A DNA stretch of 64,000 nucleotides, taken from contig NZ_BMPM01000001.1 in the NCBI RefSeq assembly GCF_014647595.1, forward strand, positions 620,001 to 684,000. Reading direction: 5' to 3'. The stretch is from Paenarthrobacter histidinolovorans (lineage in GTDB: Bacteria > Actinomycetota > Actinomycetes > Actinomycetales > Micrococcaceae). Position numbers and translations under genes: made by a program. Within the stretch, counting starts at the first letter, position 1; every line of letters starts with the position of its first letter. Shown here piece by piece: positions 1 to 8,076 of this stretch. The notes under the pieces are model-generated. The model searched no databases. It was not told where the DNA came from and saw only the letters and a program-made list of their open reading frames with translations.

Positions 1-612
1 GTCCTCCCGGATCTCCGGGTTCTCCCAGTTGAAGTCCGGCTGCTCCTTCGCGAAGATGTGCAGGTACCACTGGCCTGGCGTTCCATCGGGTTCCGTGATG
101 CGTTCCCAGATGGGTCCGCCGAACACCGAATCCCAGTCCGACGGCGGCAGTTCGCCGTTCTCGCCCTTGCCGTCACGGAAGATGTACCGATCGCGGGCCG
201 CTGAGCCCTTGGGTGATGCCAGGGCTTCCTTGAACCATTCGTGGCGGTCGGAGGAGTGGTTGGGGACGATGTCCACCACGATCTTGATGCCCGCTTCGTG
301 CAGGGCAGCTGCCATCTCGTCGAAGTCCTCGAGCGTCCCGAGCTTCGGGTCCACGTTGCGGTAGTCGTCGACGTCGTACCCACCGTCGGCGAGCGCCGAC
401 GGATAGAAGGGGCTCAGCCAGACGGCGTCGATCCCGAGTTCCTTCAGGTAGGGAACCTTGGCCGTGATGCCTTTGATGTCGCCCAGACCGTCTCCGTTCG
501 CGTCATAAAAGCTACGCGGGTAGATCTGGTAGACAGCCGCCTGGCGCCACCAGTTGGGATCGGACATGCGCTCTGCGTCGGTTCGGTGTGCCTGGGTGGC
601 GGAGGTGCTCAC
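1..612 (-). CDS. GH13 alpha-glucosidase family enzyme (partial, 3' end outside window)
   Basis: The visible 204 codons are the N-terminal half of a GH13 catalytic barrel. They show the opening VYQIYPRSFYD, the PYLKELGIDAVWLSPFYPS block and conserved region I VVDIVPNHSS, followed by a DFNWENPE stretch. The catalytic nucleophile and acid/base lie beyond the window edge. The GTG start at 612 is preceded by AAAGGAG, and the protein should be cytoplasmic because no signal peptide is present. It lies downstream of a sugar ABC transporter on the same strand and most likely hydrolyses imported alpha-glucosides such as maltose, isomaltose or trehalose-type sugars; substrate cannot be fixed from this fragment. 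A promoter and an operator-like palindrome lie directly upstream (625-682), so it can be transcribed separately from the transporter genes. Trehalose synthase-like or oligo-1,6-glucosidase activity are alternatives. Confidence 0.9.
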   Translation of the reverse strand, partial: MSTSATQAHRTDAERMSDPNWWRQAAVYQIYPRSFYDANGDGLGDIKGITAKVPYLKELGIDAVWLSPFYPSALADGGYDVDDYRNVDPKLGTLEDFDEMAAALHEAGIKIVVDIVPNHSSDRHEWFKEALASPKGSAARDRYIFRDGKGENGELPPSDWDSVFGGPIWERITEPDGTPGQWYLHIFAKEQPDFNWENPEIRED

Positions 613-624
613 GAAACTCCTTTG

Positions 625-643
625 ATTTAGAATCTAAATTTAG
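625..643 (-). promoter_or_regulatory. ROK-type operator word upstream of the GH13 gene
   Basis: ATTTAG-AAT-CTAAAT (625-639) is a perfect inverted repeat and overlaps the palindrome CTAAATTTAG (634-643). The same word recurs beside the ROK regulator at 4037-4065, and its core TAAATTTA at 3966-3973. The site lies just downstream of the candidate -10, a position where a bound repressor would block transcription. Binding is inferred. Confidence 0.65.
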
Positions 644-653
644 CTCCGGGACC

Positions 654-682
654 AGTATGAAACGCAGGTCGCGGAAGGTCAA
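654..682 (-). promoter_or_regulatory. Candidate promoter of the GH13 gene
   Basis: Reading the minus strand, TTGACC (677-682) and CATACT (654-659) are separated by 17 bases, immediately downstream of the permease stop codon and upstream of the operator palindrome. The spacing is ideal; the -10 matches the consensus at 4 of 6 positions. Confidence 0.5.
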
Positions 683-689
683 CATTGGT

Positions 690-1598
690 CTAGCCCTTGA
701 CGGCACCCTGGGTGACACCGGCCATGACCCACCTCTGCGTGAAAAGGTAGGCGACGATCGCCGGCGCCATCGCCATCAGATACGAGGCAAAGGACACGTG
801 GTAGTTGTTGCTGAACTGGGTCTGGAACAGGTTTTGACGGACCGGAAGAGTCTGCAGCGCCGGATCCGAAATGATCAGCGAAGGCATCATGAAGTCATTC
901 CAGGCATAGAGGAAGGCGAAGATCCCCACCGTGGCGCTCATGGGTGCCAGGAGCGGGAAGATCAGCTTCCAGAACGTCTGCCACGTGGTGGCGCCGTCAA
1001 TCCTGGCGCTCTCTTCCAGTTCCAGGGGGATCGAACGGAGGAACGCCGTGAAGAGCAACACGCTGAAACTCAGCTGGAACATGGTGGCCAGCAGGATGAC
1101 GCCGAACGGGTTGTCCAGGCCCAGGTGGCCTGTGAGTTGGATCTGCGGCAGGGCAACAACAGGGAACGGGATGAACATGGCGCCCAGCAGGTAGAAGAAC
1201 GAGTACCGGAAGAACCGGCGCTCCCAGTTGCGCACGATGGCATACGAGGCAAAGGCGGCCAGGACAATGGTGGCCAGCACAGTCCCCGCCGTGACCAGCA
1301 AGGACATGGCTGCCCCCACAGGGAAGTTCGTCAGGGTCCATGCCTGGACGAAGCCGTCAATGCTGAACGGCGCCGGAAGCGAGAATGCGTTGCCGTCCAC
1401 GGCCTGACCCTGTGTTTTGAAAGCCATGGAAACCGTCACGTACAGGGGCAGCAGGACAGTCACAGCGCACAGCACAAGGATGGTGGTTGCGGGCCAGTTG
1501 ACCCGCTCCGGGGACGGAGCCGCTTTCTTCCGCCGGTGGGTCCGCGCGCCGGACCCACGCTGGGTGTCATCGATGGGGAGGGTGGCTTGAGTGGTCAT
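690..1598 (-). CDS. Carbohydrate ABC transporter permease, MalG type
   Basis: This 302-residue integral membrane protein belongs to the binding-protein-dependent transport permeases that form half of a sugar importer channel. After a basic N-terminus it has a first membrane segment (about residues 35-58), then a permease core, with the EAA loop recognisable as ELEESARIDGATTWQTFWKL that contacts the ATPase. It ends without a C-terminal extension. Its ATG overlaps the TGA of the upstream permease at 1598-1600, indicating translational coupling. No ATPase gene lies in the locus, so a shared MsiK-like ATPase encoded elsewhere is the likely energiser, as is usual for actinobacterial sugar importers. 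Confidence 0.92.
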   Translation of the reverse strand: MTTQATLPIDDTQRGSGARTHRRKKAAPSPERVNWPATTILVLCAVTVLLPLYVTVSMAFKTQGQAVDGNAFSLPAPFSIDGFVQAWTLTNFPVGAAMSLLVTAGTVLATIVLAAFASYAIVRNWERRFFRYSFFYLLGAMFIPFPVVALPQIQLTGHLGLDNPFGVILLATMFQLSFSVLLFTAFLRSIPLELEESARIDGATTWQTFWKLIFPLLAPMSATVGIFAFLYAWNDFMMPSLIISDPALQTLPVRQNLFQTQFSNNYHVSFASYLMAMAPAIVAYLFTQRWVMAGVTQGAVKG

Positions 1599-2581
1599 CA
1601 GAGTGCATTCCGTCCGCGAGTCAGCGAAAGCTGAAGGAGAGAGATCAGGATGGCGACCACGAAGAAGATCGTGGCATTGGCCATTTGGTAGGCATAGTCC
1701 CCGCCGTTGAAGCCCGCAATCACTGTCATGGCGATGCTCCTTGTGGACGTTCCCGGGCCGCCGTTCGTCAGCCCCACAATGATGTCGAAGGCATTAAGGA
1801 AGCCCTTGAAACCGAGGATGACGTTGATCACCACGTAGCCGGCGACGAGGGGAAGCGTGATTTTGGTCAGCTGCTGGAATTTTCCGGCGCCGTCGATCCC
1901 GGCGGCCTCGTAGACATCTTCCGGCACGGCGAGCAGGCCAGCGATGTAGATCAGCAATGCCCCCGGCACCGCCTGCCAGGCAGTCACAAGCACCACTGCG
2001 ATCCACGCAAGGTCCGGGTTGGCCAGCAGGCTGTTCTCCAGCCACGGGATTCCTGCCGCAGCACCTGCCGCCGGGAGGGAATTTGAGAACAGGAAGTTGA
2101 AGACGTAGGCGATGATGATGCCGGAGACCACCATCGGAATAACAAAGACGGTCCGCAATGCCGTCTTCATCCGGATGCGGGCGGTCAGCCCCACAGCCAG
2201 GAGGAAGGCAACCAGGTTGACCGCAATCACCGTGACGATCGAGAAGCCGAACGTGAACAAGTAGCTCTGCAGGATGGCAGGATCACTGAAGATCGCTATG
2301 TAGTTGGTGATGCCAATGAGGTCCCAGTCGCCGATTCCGATCGAGTCGGTGAAGCTGAAGAAGATGCCGATGATGCCCGGAACCGTGATGGCCAAGGTGA
2401 ACAGGACCAGGCTGGGCACCAGGAAGAAGTAGAAGATGGGTTCCACCCGGCGCCGGCTCCGCAGTGGCCGCCCGGCCTTCCGTTGGCTGGCCGGGCTGGA
2501 CGTGGCGGATGTGCTGGATGTGGATGACGCGCTGGAGGTGGATGACGTGCTGGACGTGGATGACGTGCTGATGCTGGACAT
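1598..2581 (-). CDS. Carbohydrate ABC transporter permease, MalF type
   Basis: A 327-residue permease, partner of the MalG-type gene that follows it with an ATGA overlap. The EAA-loop signature is YEAAGIDGAGKFQQLTKITL. The N-terminal 30 or so residues are an unusual Ser/Thr-rich tract (SSTSSTSS pattern) encoded by imperfect 9- and 18-base repeats, preceding the first membrane helix (about residues 52-75). This tail is not part of the family fold and is probably cytoplasmic. The gene lies 24 bases after the solute-binding protein gene and is transcribed with it. Confidence 0.92.
   Translation of the reverse strand: MSSISTSSTSSTSSTSSASSTSSTSATSSPASQRKAGRPLRSRRRVEPIFYFFLVPSLVLFTLAITVPGIIGIFFSFTDSIGIGDWDLIGITNYIAIFSDPAILQSYLFTFGFSIVTVIAVNLVAFLLAVGLTARIRMKTALRTVFVIPMVVSGIIIAYVFNFLFSNSLPAAGAAAGIPWLENSLLANPDLAWIAVVLVTAWQAVPGALLIYIAGLLAVPEDVYEAAGIDGAGKFQQLTKITLPLVAGYVVINVILGFKGFLNAFDIIVGLTNGGPGTSTRSIAMTVIAGFNGGDYAYQMANATIFFVVAILISLLQLSLTRGRNAL
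2500..2580 (-). repeat. 9/18-base repeats encoding a Ser/Thr-rich N-terminus
   Basis: On the plus strand the words GTGGATGAC and GTGCTGGAC alternate imperfectly across this interval, giving an SST-type peptide repeat on the coding strand. Because the period is a multiple of three, copy-number change would lengthen or shorten the tail without breaking the frame. Confidence 0.7.
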
Positions 2582-2605
2582 GTGTCTGACTCCCTGGAAT
2601 CTGCA

Positions 2606-3880
2606 CTACTGGCGGAACGCCAGCCGCGCCCAATCTGCGTCGAGTGTGCGGAGGGTGGATGCAGGGGATGCGCCGAAGACGATTGCCTGCGTGTAGTTCA
2701 TGATGGGGATGGTGCGCGGAACCAGCACGGACGGGCCCTGGTACACGCGGGACTGTTCGTAGTACTCCGCCATGCCCGCAACCCGCGGGTCGGTGGCCTT
2801 GGCGGAATCCTTGGTGGGCCCAAAGCCCAGCTGCGATGCGTTGTAGGCGTCGATCACCTCCGGACGGTAGAGGTACTCCAGGAATTCGCGCGCGGCCTCC
2901 TTGTGCTGTGACGCTTCCGGGATCCAGGCTGCGAGGTCAACGTTGACGCGGACGCGCAGGTCCTGGGGGTCCTCGGTCATCGGCAGGGGGAACGTACCCA
3001 GCTCCATGCCGGGGGCCGTCTTGGCAATCTCGCTGAACGCCCAGGGGCCTTGCAGGTACATGGCCGCCTTACCTTGGGAGAAAGCGAGATTGCCGTCCCC
3101 GTAGGCCCGGCTCGCGGCGTCCTTGTTGACATAGTTCTGCGCCAGCGTCAGCATCTTCCCCACTGGCTGGTCAAAGTCCTTTTGGAAGGAGGCCGATGAA
3201 TCCGGCCCCACTCGGGTGCCTTCGGCGGCGAGCTTCTTGAAGAAGTCAATGGTGTCCACCTGGCCGCCCACCGAGTAGTCGAACCACCCCTGCGCAATCG
3301 TCCAGTCGTCCTTCCACGTGGCATAGAAGGGGGTAACACCCACTGCCTTGAGGGCTTCGCACGCCGCGATCAGTTCGCTCCAGGTCTTGGGTACGGCGAT
3401 GTTGTGAGCTGCGAAGATCTCCTTGTTGTAGATCACCGACGACGCCATGACCGAGTACGGCAACGCACTGGTGCGGCCGGGGTAGGAACCGTACTGGTCC
3501 ATGAGTGGCTGGAGGTCCCCCCGGATGCGGCCGGCGGCTTCCGTGCCGGACAAGTCACTCAGGGCTCCCCTTTGCACGAAGCGGGAGGTCTCCATGTTGT
3601 AGTTCGCCAGGGCCACGTCCGGCGGATTACCCCTGACGAAGCTGGCGGAAACGACGTCCACACCGGAGGTGTCCAGCACTACCTCCGTTCTGTCCTGGGA
3701 GGCGTTGTAGTCCGCGACAAGCTTGGTCATGAAGCCGATGGCCTCGCGCTTGCTGAAGGTGAAGCGGATGGTCTCCTTGCCCGGCGTTCCGGTACAGCCC
3801 GAGAGGAGGCCGGCCAGGAGGGCCAGCCCCAGGACCATCGCCGCCAGGCGTTTCCTGCGCGTTGCTTTCACAGACTCCAT
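2606..3880 (-). CDS. Extracellular sugar-binding lipoprotein of ABC transporter
   Basis: A 424-residue family 1 solute-binding protein. It begins with a basic n-region (KATRRKR), a hydrophobic stretch and the lipobox LLSGC (Cys about residue 29), so it should be exported and lipid-anchored. The body has typical family features such as the AAMYLQGPWAFSEI block. It captures the oligosaccharide for the two downstream permeases. It is the first gene of the transporter operon, transcribed away from the ROK regulator, and its promoter region holds a TAAATTTA half of the operator word, consistent with repression until an alpha-glucoside is present. Confidence 0.92.
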   Translation of the reverse strand: MESVKATRRKRLAAMVLGLALLAGLLSGCTGTPGKETIRFTFSKREAIGFMTKLVADYNASQDRTEVVLDTSGVDVVSASFVRGNPPDVALANYNMETSRFVQRGALSDLSGTEAAGRIRGDLQPLMDQYGSYPGRTSALPYSVMASSVIYNKEIFAAHNIAVPKTWSELIAACEALKAVGVTPFYATWKDDWTIAQGWFDYSVGGQVDTIDFFKKLAAEGTRVGPDSSASFQKDFDQPVGKMLTLAQNYVNKDAASRAYGDGNLAFSQGKAAMYLQGPWAFSEIAKTAPGMELGTFPLPMTEDPQDLRVRVNVDLAAWIPEASQHKEAAREFLEYLYRPEVIDAYNASQLGFGPTKDSAKATDPRVAGMAEYYEQSRVYQGPSVLVPRTIPIMNYTQAIVFGASPASTLRTLDADWARLAFRQ

Positions 3881-3965
3881 AGTCCTTTCGTCGCGGGAAC
3901 TCCGTTGGCTTCCGTGCCGTGGCGGAGTGGCCTGGTGCGGCCGCTGCCCAACTTTTGATAGGTCA

Positions 3966-4015
3966 TAAATTTACAACCCATCGATAATGTTGGGTGATGG
4001 CCGCCACACCGTCAA
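3966..4015 (-). promoter_or_regulatory. Candidate promoter and operator half-site of the sugar transporter operon
   Basis: On the minus strand TTGACG (4010-4015) precedes CAACAT (3987-3992) by 17 bases. The palindrome TAAATTTA (3966-3973) lies 13 bases downstream of that -10, the same geometry as the operator before the GH13 gene. The -10 match is weak. Confidence 0.4.
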
Positions 4016-4036
4016 GTGAAGGACGAAATGTGTTGT

Positions 4037-4065
4037 CATCTAAATTTATGCACTAAATTTAGATG
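4037..4065. promoter_or_regulatory. Perfect 11-bp inverted repeat operator upstream of the ROK regulator
   Basis: Arms CATCTAAATTT (4037-4047) and AAATTTAGATG (4055-4065) flank a 7-base spacer. Two copies of TAAATTTA (4041-4048 and 4054-4061) lie 13 bases apart. The site is in the divergent region between the transporter operon and the ROK gene, as expected for an autoregulated repressor. Confidence 0.75.
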
Positions 4066-4114
4066 CACCGTCCTGTCACCCCGATGGGCGGCATCTCATT
4101 CATCGGGAGTCGGA

Positions 4115-5371
4115 ATGCTGACCGGAACTGCTCCGTCCACCCAACTCGTCCGCCGGGTCAATGCCGGCGCGATGCTCAAGGCCATGCGCGGCGCCGGAGT
4201 GGTGACGGGCACGGAGCTGATGGCCTCCACGGGACTCTCCCGCGCCACGGTCATCTCCATCTGCGACGAACTGGTCCGACTGGGTTGGCTCCAGGAACTG
4301 GAGAACCAGCGGGGAGCCGGGGAATACGTCAAAGGCAGGCCGGCCCGACGCTTTGTTTTCGACGACAGCGCGGCCACCGTGATCGGAATCGACATCGGCG
4401 CCAACAAGATCACCGCGATCGTGGCTGACATGGCCGGCACTCCCCTGTCCCAGGTCACTATGTCCTTCCGGACAGACACCGTGGGCGCCGATGAGCGCGC
4501 TGATGTCCTGGACAAAATCGCTGCAGACGCACTGGATAAGGCCAGCGCGACAACGGACTCCGTACTGGCCGTGTCGGTGGGAGTGGCTGCCCCGGTCAGC
4601 CGTGACGGGGACGTCCTTACCGTGCAGGAATTCTGGAAGTCCTTCGATGTGCGCGGCATCATCTCCGAGCGGCACGGATGGAAAGTACTCCTGGAAAATG
4701 ACGCCAACCTGGCGGCCTTGGCCGAAAGATGGCAAGGCACAGCCCAAGGCGTGGACAACCTGGTGGTCATGCTGGCCGGCGACCGCCTGGGCTCCGGCAT
4801 CCTGGAATCCGGCCGCCTCCTCCACGGCCAGCGAGGCGGATTCGGGGAGCTGGGGTTCCTCGACAACGTCGACGGCGTGGGCGACACCTACGGAATCGCC
4901 CACTATGCCGTGCTCTGGGGACAGGAAGCCCTTGAAACGGCGCGGGACAGCACAGTATTGGGCGAGCTCTGCGGGCAGGATCCTGCCGCATTGACCGCTG
5001 AAATGGTCTTCAAGGCAGCAGCCGACGGCGACCACGCCGCCTTAAAAGCCCTGGACCGGGTGGCCGGGCGCATGGCACGGGTGATTGGTTCCATCGCCAC
5101 GCTGGTCAACCCGGAGCTGGTAGTCATTGCGGGCGGCGTTGCGCCGTCAGCCCAAGCCCTGCTTCCGGGCATCGGCAAACAGCTGCCGGACTTCACCTTC
5201 ACTCCACCGCGGCTGGCTGCCTCGGTCCTTGGCGACGGGATCGTGTCACTTGGCGCAATCCGCCACGCCCTGGACTACGTCGAGGAACACGCCTTGGACC
5301 TCTACCCGGCGTCCTTGCCGAAACACACAGCGGCGGAACACACAGCGGCGGGACACACAGCGGCCGGCTAG
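4115..5371 (+). CDS. ROK family transcriptional regulator (sugar-responsive repressor)
   Basis: A 418-residue protein with an N-terminal winged helix-turn-helix (about residues 15-75, including GLSRATVISICDELVRLGW) and a C-terminal ROK sugar-kinase fold. The phosphate motif VIGIDIGANKITAIVAD is present and the Asp of the LLENDANLAALAE stretch is retained. The usual zinc-binding Cys-rich motif of ROK kinases is not seen. I chose ATG 4115 because GGGAG lies upstream and because an upstream in-frame GTG (4016) would put the operator inside the coding sequence. It probably represses the adjacent transporter/GH13 genes. The last residues are a triple HTAAG-type repeat. Its TAG stop overlaps the antiporter stop in CTAG. 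Confidence 0.88.
   Translation: MLTGTAPSTQLVRRVNAGAMLKAMRGAGVVTGTELMASTGLSRATVISICDELVRLGWLQELENQRGAGEYVKGRPARRFVFDDSAATVIGIDIGANKITAIVADMAGTPLSQVTMSFRTDTVGADERADVLDKIAADALDKASATTDSVLAVSVGVAAPVSRDGDVLTVQEFWKSFDVRGIISERHGWKVLLENDANLAALAERWQGTAQGVDNLVVMLAGDRLGSGILESGRLLHGQRGGFGELGFLDNVDGVGDTYGIAHYAVLWGQEALETARDSTVLGELCGQDPAALTAEMVFKAAADGDHAALKALDRVAGRMARVIGSIATLVNPELVVIAGGVAPSAQALLPGIGKQLPDFTFTPPRLAASVLGDGIVSLGAIRHALDYVEEHALDLYPASLPKHTAAEHTAAGHTAAG
5322..5366 (+). repeat. Three tandem 15-base units at the end of the ROK gene
   Basis: AACACACAGCGGCGG occurs twice exactly and a third time with small changes, encoding HTAAE-HTAAG-HTAAG just before the stop codon. This is a local in-frame expansion, not part of the ROK fold. 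Confidence 0.85.
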
Positions 5372-6939
5372 TCCGGCATCGACATGGTGCGCAGGTCCAG
5401 CTGCCGCAGGACCCTGTCAGCCACCTCGGGATCAGTCCCCAGTTCATTGCGGGCCGCCACCACTTCCTGGCGGGCAGCATCCAAGGCGATGGTCTGCACG
5501 GCGATGGAAAGCTCACGTCCCCGCTTGCGCTTTTCGGCCGCAGATTCATTCCGCAAGGTGCCGTCCAAAAGCTCGGCATGCAGGCGCCGCATCTTCTCCT
5601 TGATCAGCGCAACTTTCTCCGGCGGTAGTTCCTTCATGAGATCGTGCTCTTTGAGCGCGGAGACTGCAGCGGACTGGGCCCGCTTGGCCAGCTCCTTGGC
5701 GGCGTCCTTTTCATGGGAGCCGTCCTCCGTGGCATCCAGCACGCGCATCAGCCACGGAAGGGTGAGCCCGGGAAGAACCAAGGTGGCCAAAAGCACGGCG
5801 CAGGAAATGACCAGGATCTCGTGCCGGGCAGGGAAGTCGCTGCCGTCGGGCAACGTCAGCGGCAGCGCCAACGCAAGGGCCAGCGTGGCAAGACCCCGCA
5901 TGCCGCACCACGTCAAAATCAGCACCTCCTTGGGTGAGGTGGGCTGCAGAAGGTTGCGCCGCCGTCGGGCAGTCAGGGCAAGCAGCCCAAGCCAGAGGTA
6001 CCGCACCACAAAAACCAGGACACAGATGACAACCGCCATCCCGATCATCCCAAAGATGGCCGTTCCTTCATCCCGGATGACCTGGCGGATTTCCAGCCCC
6101 ACCAGGCCGAAGGCAAGGCCCGTGGCCAGAAGCTCCACCACGTCCCAGAATGCCGTCCTTGTGACGCGCTCAGCGGCGTCCTGGGGACGGGCATGGCGCT
6201 GCAGTTCCAAGGCAGTGACGACGACGGCCACCACGCCTGAGGCGTGCAACTCTTCGGCGAGGATGTAGGCCGCAAAAGGAACCACCAAGGTCACGGCGCT
6301 CCTGGCCACCATGGACGTCACCAGTTTGGTGATGAACCGGGTCAGCAAACCCATCGCAATGCCGATCACCACGGCAAGTGCCGCACCCAGCACGAACTGG
6401 GGGATCACTTCCGGGCCCACTTCCTTGCCCGACATCGTGGCGGCCACGGCAGCCTGGAAGATCACGATGGCCGCGGCATCGTTGAAGAGGCCTTCGCTCT
6501 GGAGGACCGTCACGAGCCGTCGCGGCATATGCACCCGGCCGGCCACGGACTCCACTGCCACGGGATCAGGCGGCGCCACCATGGCACCCAAAGCGATCGC
6601 CGCGGGGATTCCGATCCCCGGAATCATCAGCCACGCAGCACCCGCGACCGCGGCAGTGGAGACCACCACAAGCGCCACCGCCATCAGCAGCAAAGTCCGC
6701 CAGCGCACCCGGAACACCGCCCACGAACTCTTCTGGGCCGTGGCGAACAACAGCGGCGGAAGGAAGATCGGCAGGATCAGTTCCGGCGAAATCTCAAACT
6801 CGGGGAAGCCCGGAATAAACGTGAGCGCCACCGCAAGGAGCAGCATCAGGACCGGGTACGGCAGCCGGAGCCGGTCCCCCACACCGACAGCAACCACCGT
6901 TGCAAGCAGCAATCCGACTATGAGCGCCAGCTGATCCAT
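5368..6939 (-). CDS. Na+/H+ antiporter, CPA1 (NhaP/NHE) family
   Basis: A 523-residue protein with about 12 hydrophobic segments over the first 410 residues and a charged cytoplasmic tail of about 110 residues. Family signatures are MVAPPDPVAVESV and SEGLFNDAAAIVIF, which carry the ion-binding Asp residues of the CPA1 transport site. It should exchange cytoplasmic Na+ or K+ for protons in pH and salt homeostasis. The start at 6939 (MDQLALIVGL) places the first helix at the N-terminus; an in-frame TTG 45 bases upstream is possible but less likely. It converges with the ROK gene, the two stop codons sharing the sequence CTAG. Confidence 0.9.
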   Translation of the reverse strand: MDQLALIVGLLLATVVAVGVGDRLRLPYPVLMLLLAVALTFIPGFPEFEISPELILPIFLPPLLFATAQKSSWAVFRVRWRTLLLMAVALVVVSTAAVAGAAWLMIPGIGIPAAIALGAMVAPPDPVAVESVAGRVHMPRRLVTVLQSEGLFNDAAAIVIFQAAVAATMSGKEVGPEVIPQFVLGAALAVVIGIAMGLLTRFITKLVTSMVARSAVTLVVPFAAYILAEELHASGVVAVVVTALELQRHARPQDAAERVTRTAFWDVVELLATGLAFGLVGLEIRQVIRDEGTAIFGMIGMAVVICVLVFVVRYLWLGLLALTARRRRNLLQPTSPKEVLILTWCGMRGLATLALALALPLTLPDGSDFPARHEILVISCAVLLATLVLPGLTLPWLMRVLDATEDGSHEKDAAKELAKRAQSAAVSALKEHDLMKELPPEKVALIKEKMRRLHAELLDGTLRNESAAEKRKRGRELSIAVQTIALDAARQEVVAARNELGTDPEVADRVLRQLDLRTMSMPD

Positions 6940-7033
6940 GTTCCTGCTTCCCCGAATGGTGTACGGCCCCTCCCCGGGCAACACCGGAAAAGTTCCCTAC
7001 CAACATATCCCGAGGCACAGACAGAACCGGTGG

Positions 7034-7690
7034 TCAGTCCTTGGTCAGGGCGTCCACTACGTCCTCGGTACCGTCCCTGAACGGGATGGTCCGGCCCACG
7101 GTCCCGGGCAGCTCCAGGACCGCCGCGGCCACCAGCGCAACATTGGCCCGGGAGGTCTGTGTGCCGTCGCCCGGGTTTTCCGGATTCAGCTCTATCAGGC
7201 CAGTGGCGGGGTCGTTCGTCAGGGTGCCAGGGCCCAGCACGGTCCAGTCCAGGTCAGTGCCGCGCAGGTAGTCATCGGCCGCCGCCTTGGACTCCGCGTA
7301 AGCGAAGAAGGGGTTCTCTGCCGGGACCCCGTGGTCCTTGGAAGCCCCAAGGTAGGACACCATGACATACCTGCGGACAGCCGCCTCCGCTGCCGCGTCC
7401 ATGGAACGGATTGCCGCGTCCCGGTCCACGGCGTACGTCCTGGCAGGATTGCCCCCGCCGGCCCCCGCGGACCAGACCACGGCGTCATGGCCCCGGAGCA
7501 CATGGGCGAGTTCCGCCGTCGTCGAATTTTCAACGTCAAGCACCTCGGCAGAGGCTCCGGTCTCCGTGACATCCGCCACATGATCGGGATTGCGGATGAA
7601 CGACGTGACGTCGTGACCTTCACCACTAAGAATCCGGGACAGATGCAGGGCCACTTTCCCGTGGCCGCCAATAATCGCGATTCGGCTCAT
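7034..7690 (-). CDS. NAD(P)-binding oxidoreductase, atypical SDR (NAD(P)H-binding family)
   Basis: A 218-residue Rossmann-fold protein starting RIAIIGGHGKVALHLSR, where the GGxGxxxxH-type glycine loop binds the dinucleotide. The later MVSYLGAS segment resembles the active-site strand of atypical short-chain dehydrogenases such as YwnB/YtfG-type proteins, which lack the classical YxxxK. Substrate is unknown. The start at 7690 is favoured over 7708 because CACAAT lies 6 bases before it, consistent with a leaderless transcript, and no ribosome site precedes either codon. It is the gene just downstream of the tRNA-Met terminator and is unlinked functionally to its neighbours. Confidence 0.8.
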   Translation of the reverse strand: MSRIAIIGGHGKVALHLSRILSGEGHDVTSFIRNPDHVADVTETGASAEVLDVENSTTAELAHVLRGHDAVVWSAGAGGGNPARTYAVDRDAAIRSMDAAAEAAVRRYVMVSYLGASKDHGVPAENPFFAYAESKAAADDYLRGTDLDWTVLGPGTLTNDPATGLIELNPENPGDGTQTSRANVALVAAAVLELPGTVGRTIPFRDGTEDVVDALTKD

Positions 7691-7712
7691 GGACCCATTG
7701 TGTCCCATAAAC

Positions 7713-7742
7713 GAAAAACCCCGCAGACATCATCTGCGGGGT
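7713..7742 (-). terminator. Rho-independent terminator after tRNA-Met
   Basis: A perfect 10-bp stem (ACCCCGCAGA 7718-7727 and TCTGCGGGGT 7733-7742) with a 5-base loop is followed on the minus strand by a run of T, placed 10 bases after the tRNA-Met 3' end. Confidence 0.9.
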
Positions 7743-7751
7743 CTTGCTCTG

Positions 7752-7825
7752 TAGCGGTGGGGAGGCTCGATCTCCCGACCTCACGATTATGAGTCGTGCG
7801 CTCTAACCAACTGAGCTACACCGCC
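7752..7825 (-). tRNA. tRNA-Met (anticodon CAT, elongator type)
   Basis: A 74-base cloverleaf: acceptor GGCGGTG, D-arm GCTCAGTTGGTTAGAGC, anticodon stem ACGACTCATAATCGT with CAT, and T-loop GATCGAG in place of the usual TTCGA. The anticodon arm resembles elongator tRNA-Met of other actinobacteria rather than tRNA-Ile2 or initiator tRNA. The 3' CCA is not encoded. Confidence 0.93.
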
Positions 7826-7833
7826 ACGAATGA

Positions 7834-7874
7834 GAAAAACCTGTGTCAAGCCGGTCAAAACCGCCTTGACACAG
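7834..7874 (-). terminator. Rho-independent terminator after tRNA-Thr
   Basis: An 11-bp perfect stem (CCTGTGTCAAG 7840-7850 and CTTGACACAGG 7864-7874) with a loop that can itself pair, followed on the minus strand by TTTTT. It separates tRNA-Thr from the downstream tRNA-Met. Confidence 0.9.
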
Positions 7875-7886
7875 GCCCTCATCCAG

Positions 7887-7958
7887 AGCCCCCCACCGGA
7901 ATCGATCCGGTGACCTCGTTCTTACCAAGAACGCGCTCTACCACTGAGCTAGGGGGGC
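7887..7958 (-). tRNA. tRNA-Thr (anticodon GGT)
   Basis: A 72-base cloverleaf: acceptor GCCCCCC pairing with GGGGGGC, D-arm GCTCAGTGGTAGAGC, anticodon arm GTTCTTGGTAAGAAC with GGT, and T-arm CCGGATCGATTCCGG. No CCA is encoded. Confidence 0.94.
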
Positions 7959-8076
7959 AACGAGTAAATACTCTACCGGACGTTTTCAGAAGCTACAAAT
8001 CGGCGAATCGACCGGGAAAAATGGCGTCGACACAATTTGCAAAGACGCCTTTTTCCTGATCTACAAACGGAGAAAA

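Noticed and set aside
4016..4114. Upstream GTG start of the ROK gene
   Set aside because: It would place the perfect operator palindrome in coding sequence and adds residues unlike ROK proteins.
7834..7874. Riboswitch or attenuator
   Set aside because: The hairpin with a T run follows tRNA-Thr directly and is a plain terminator.
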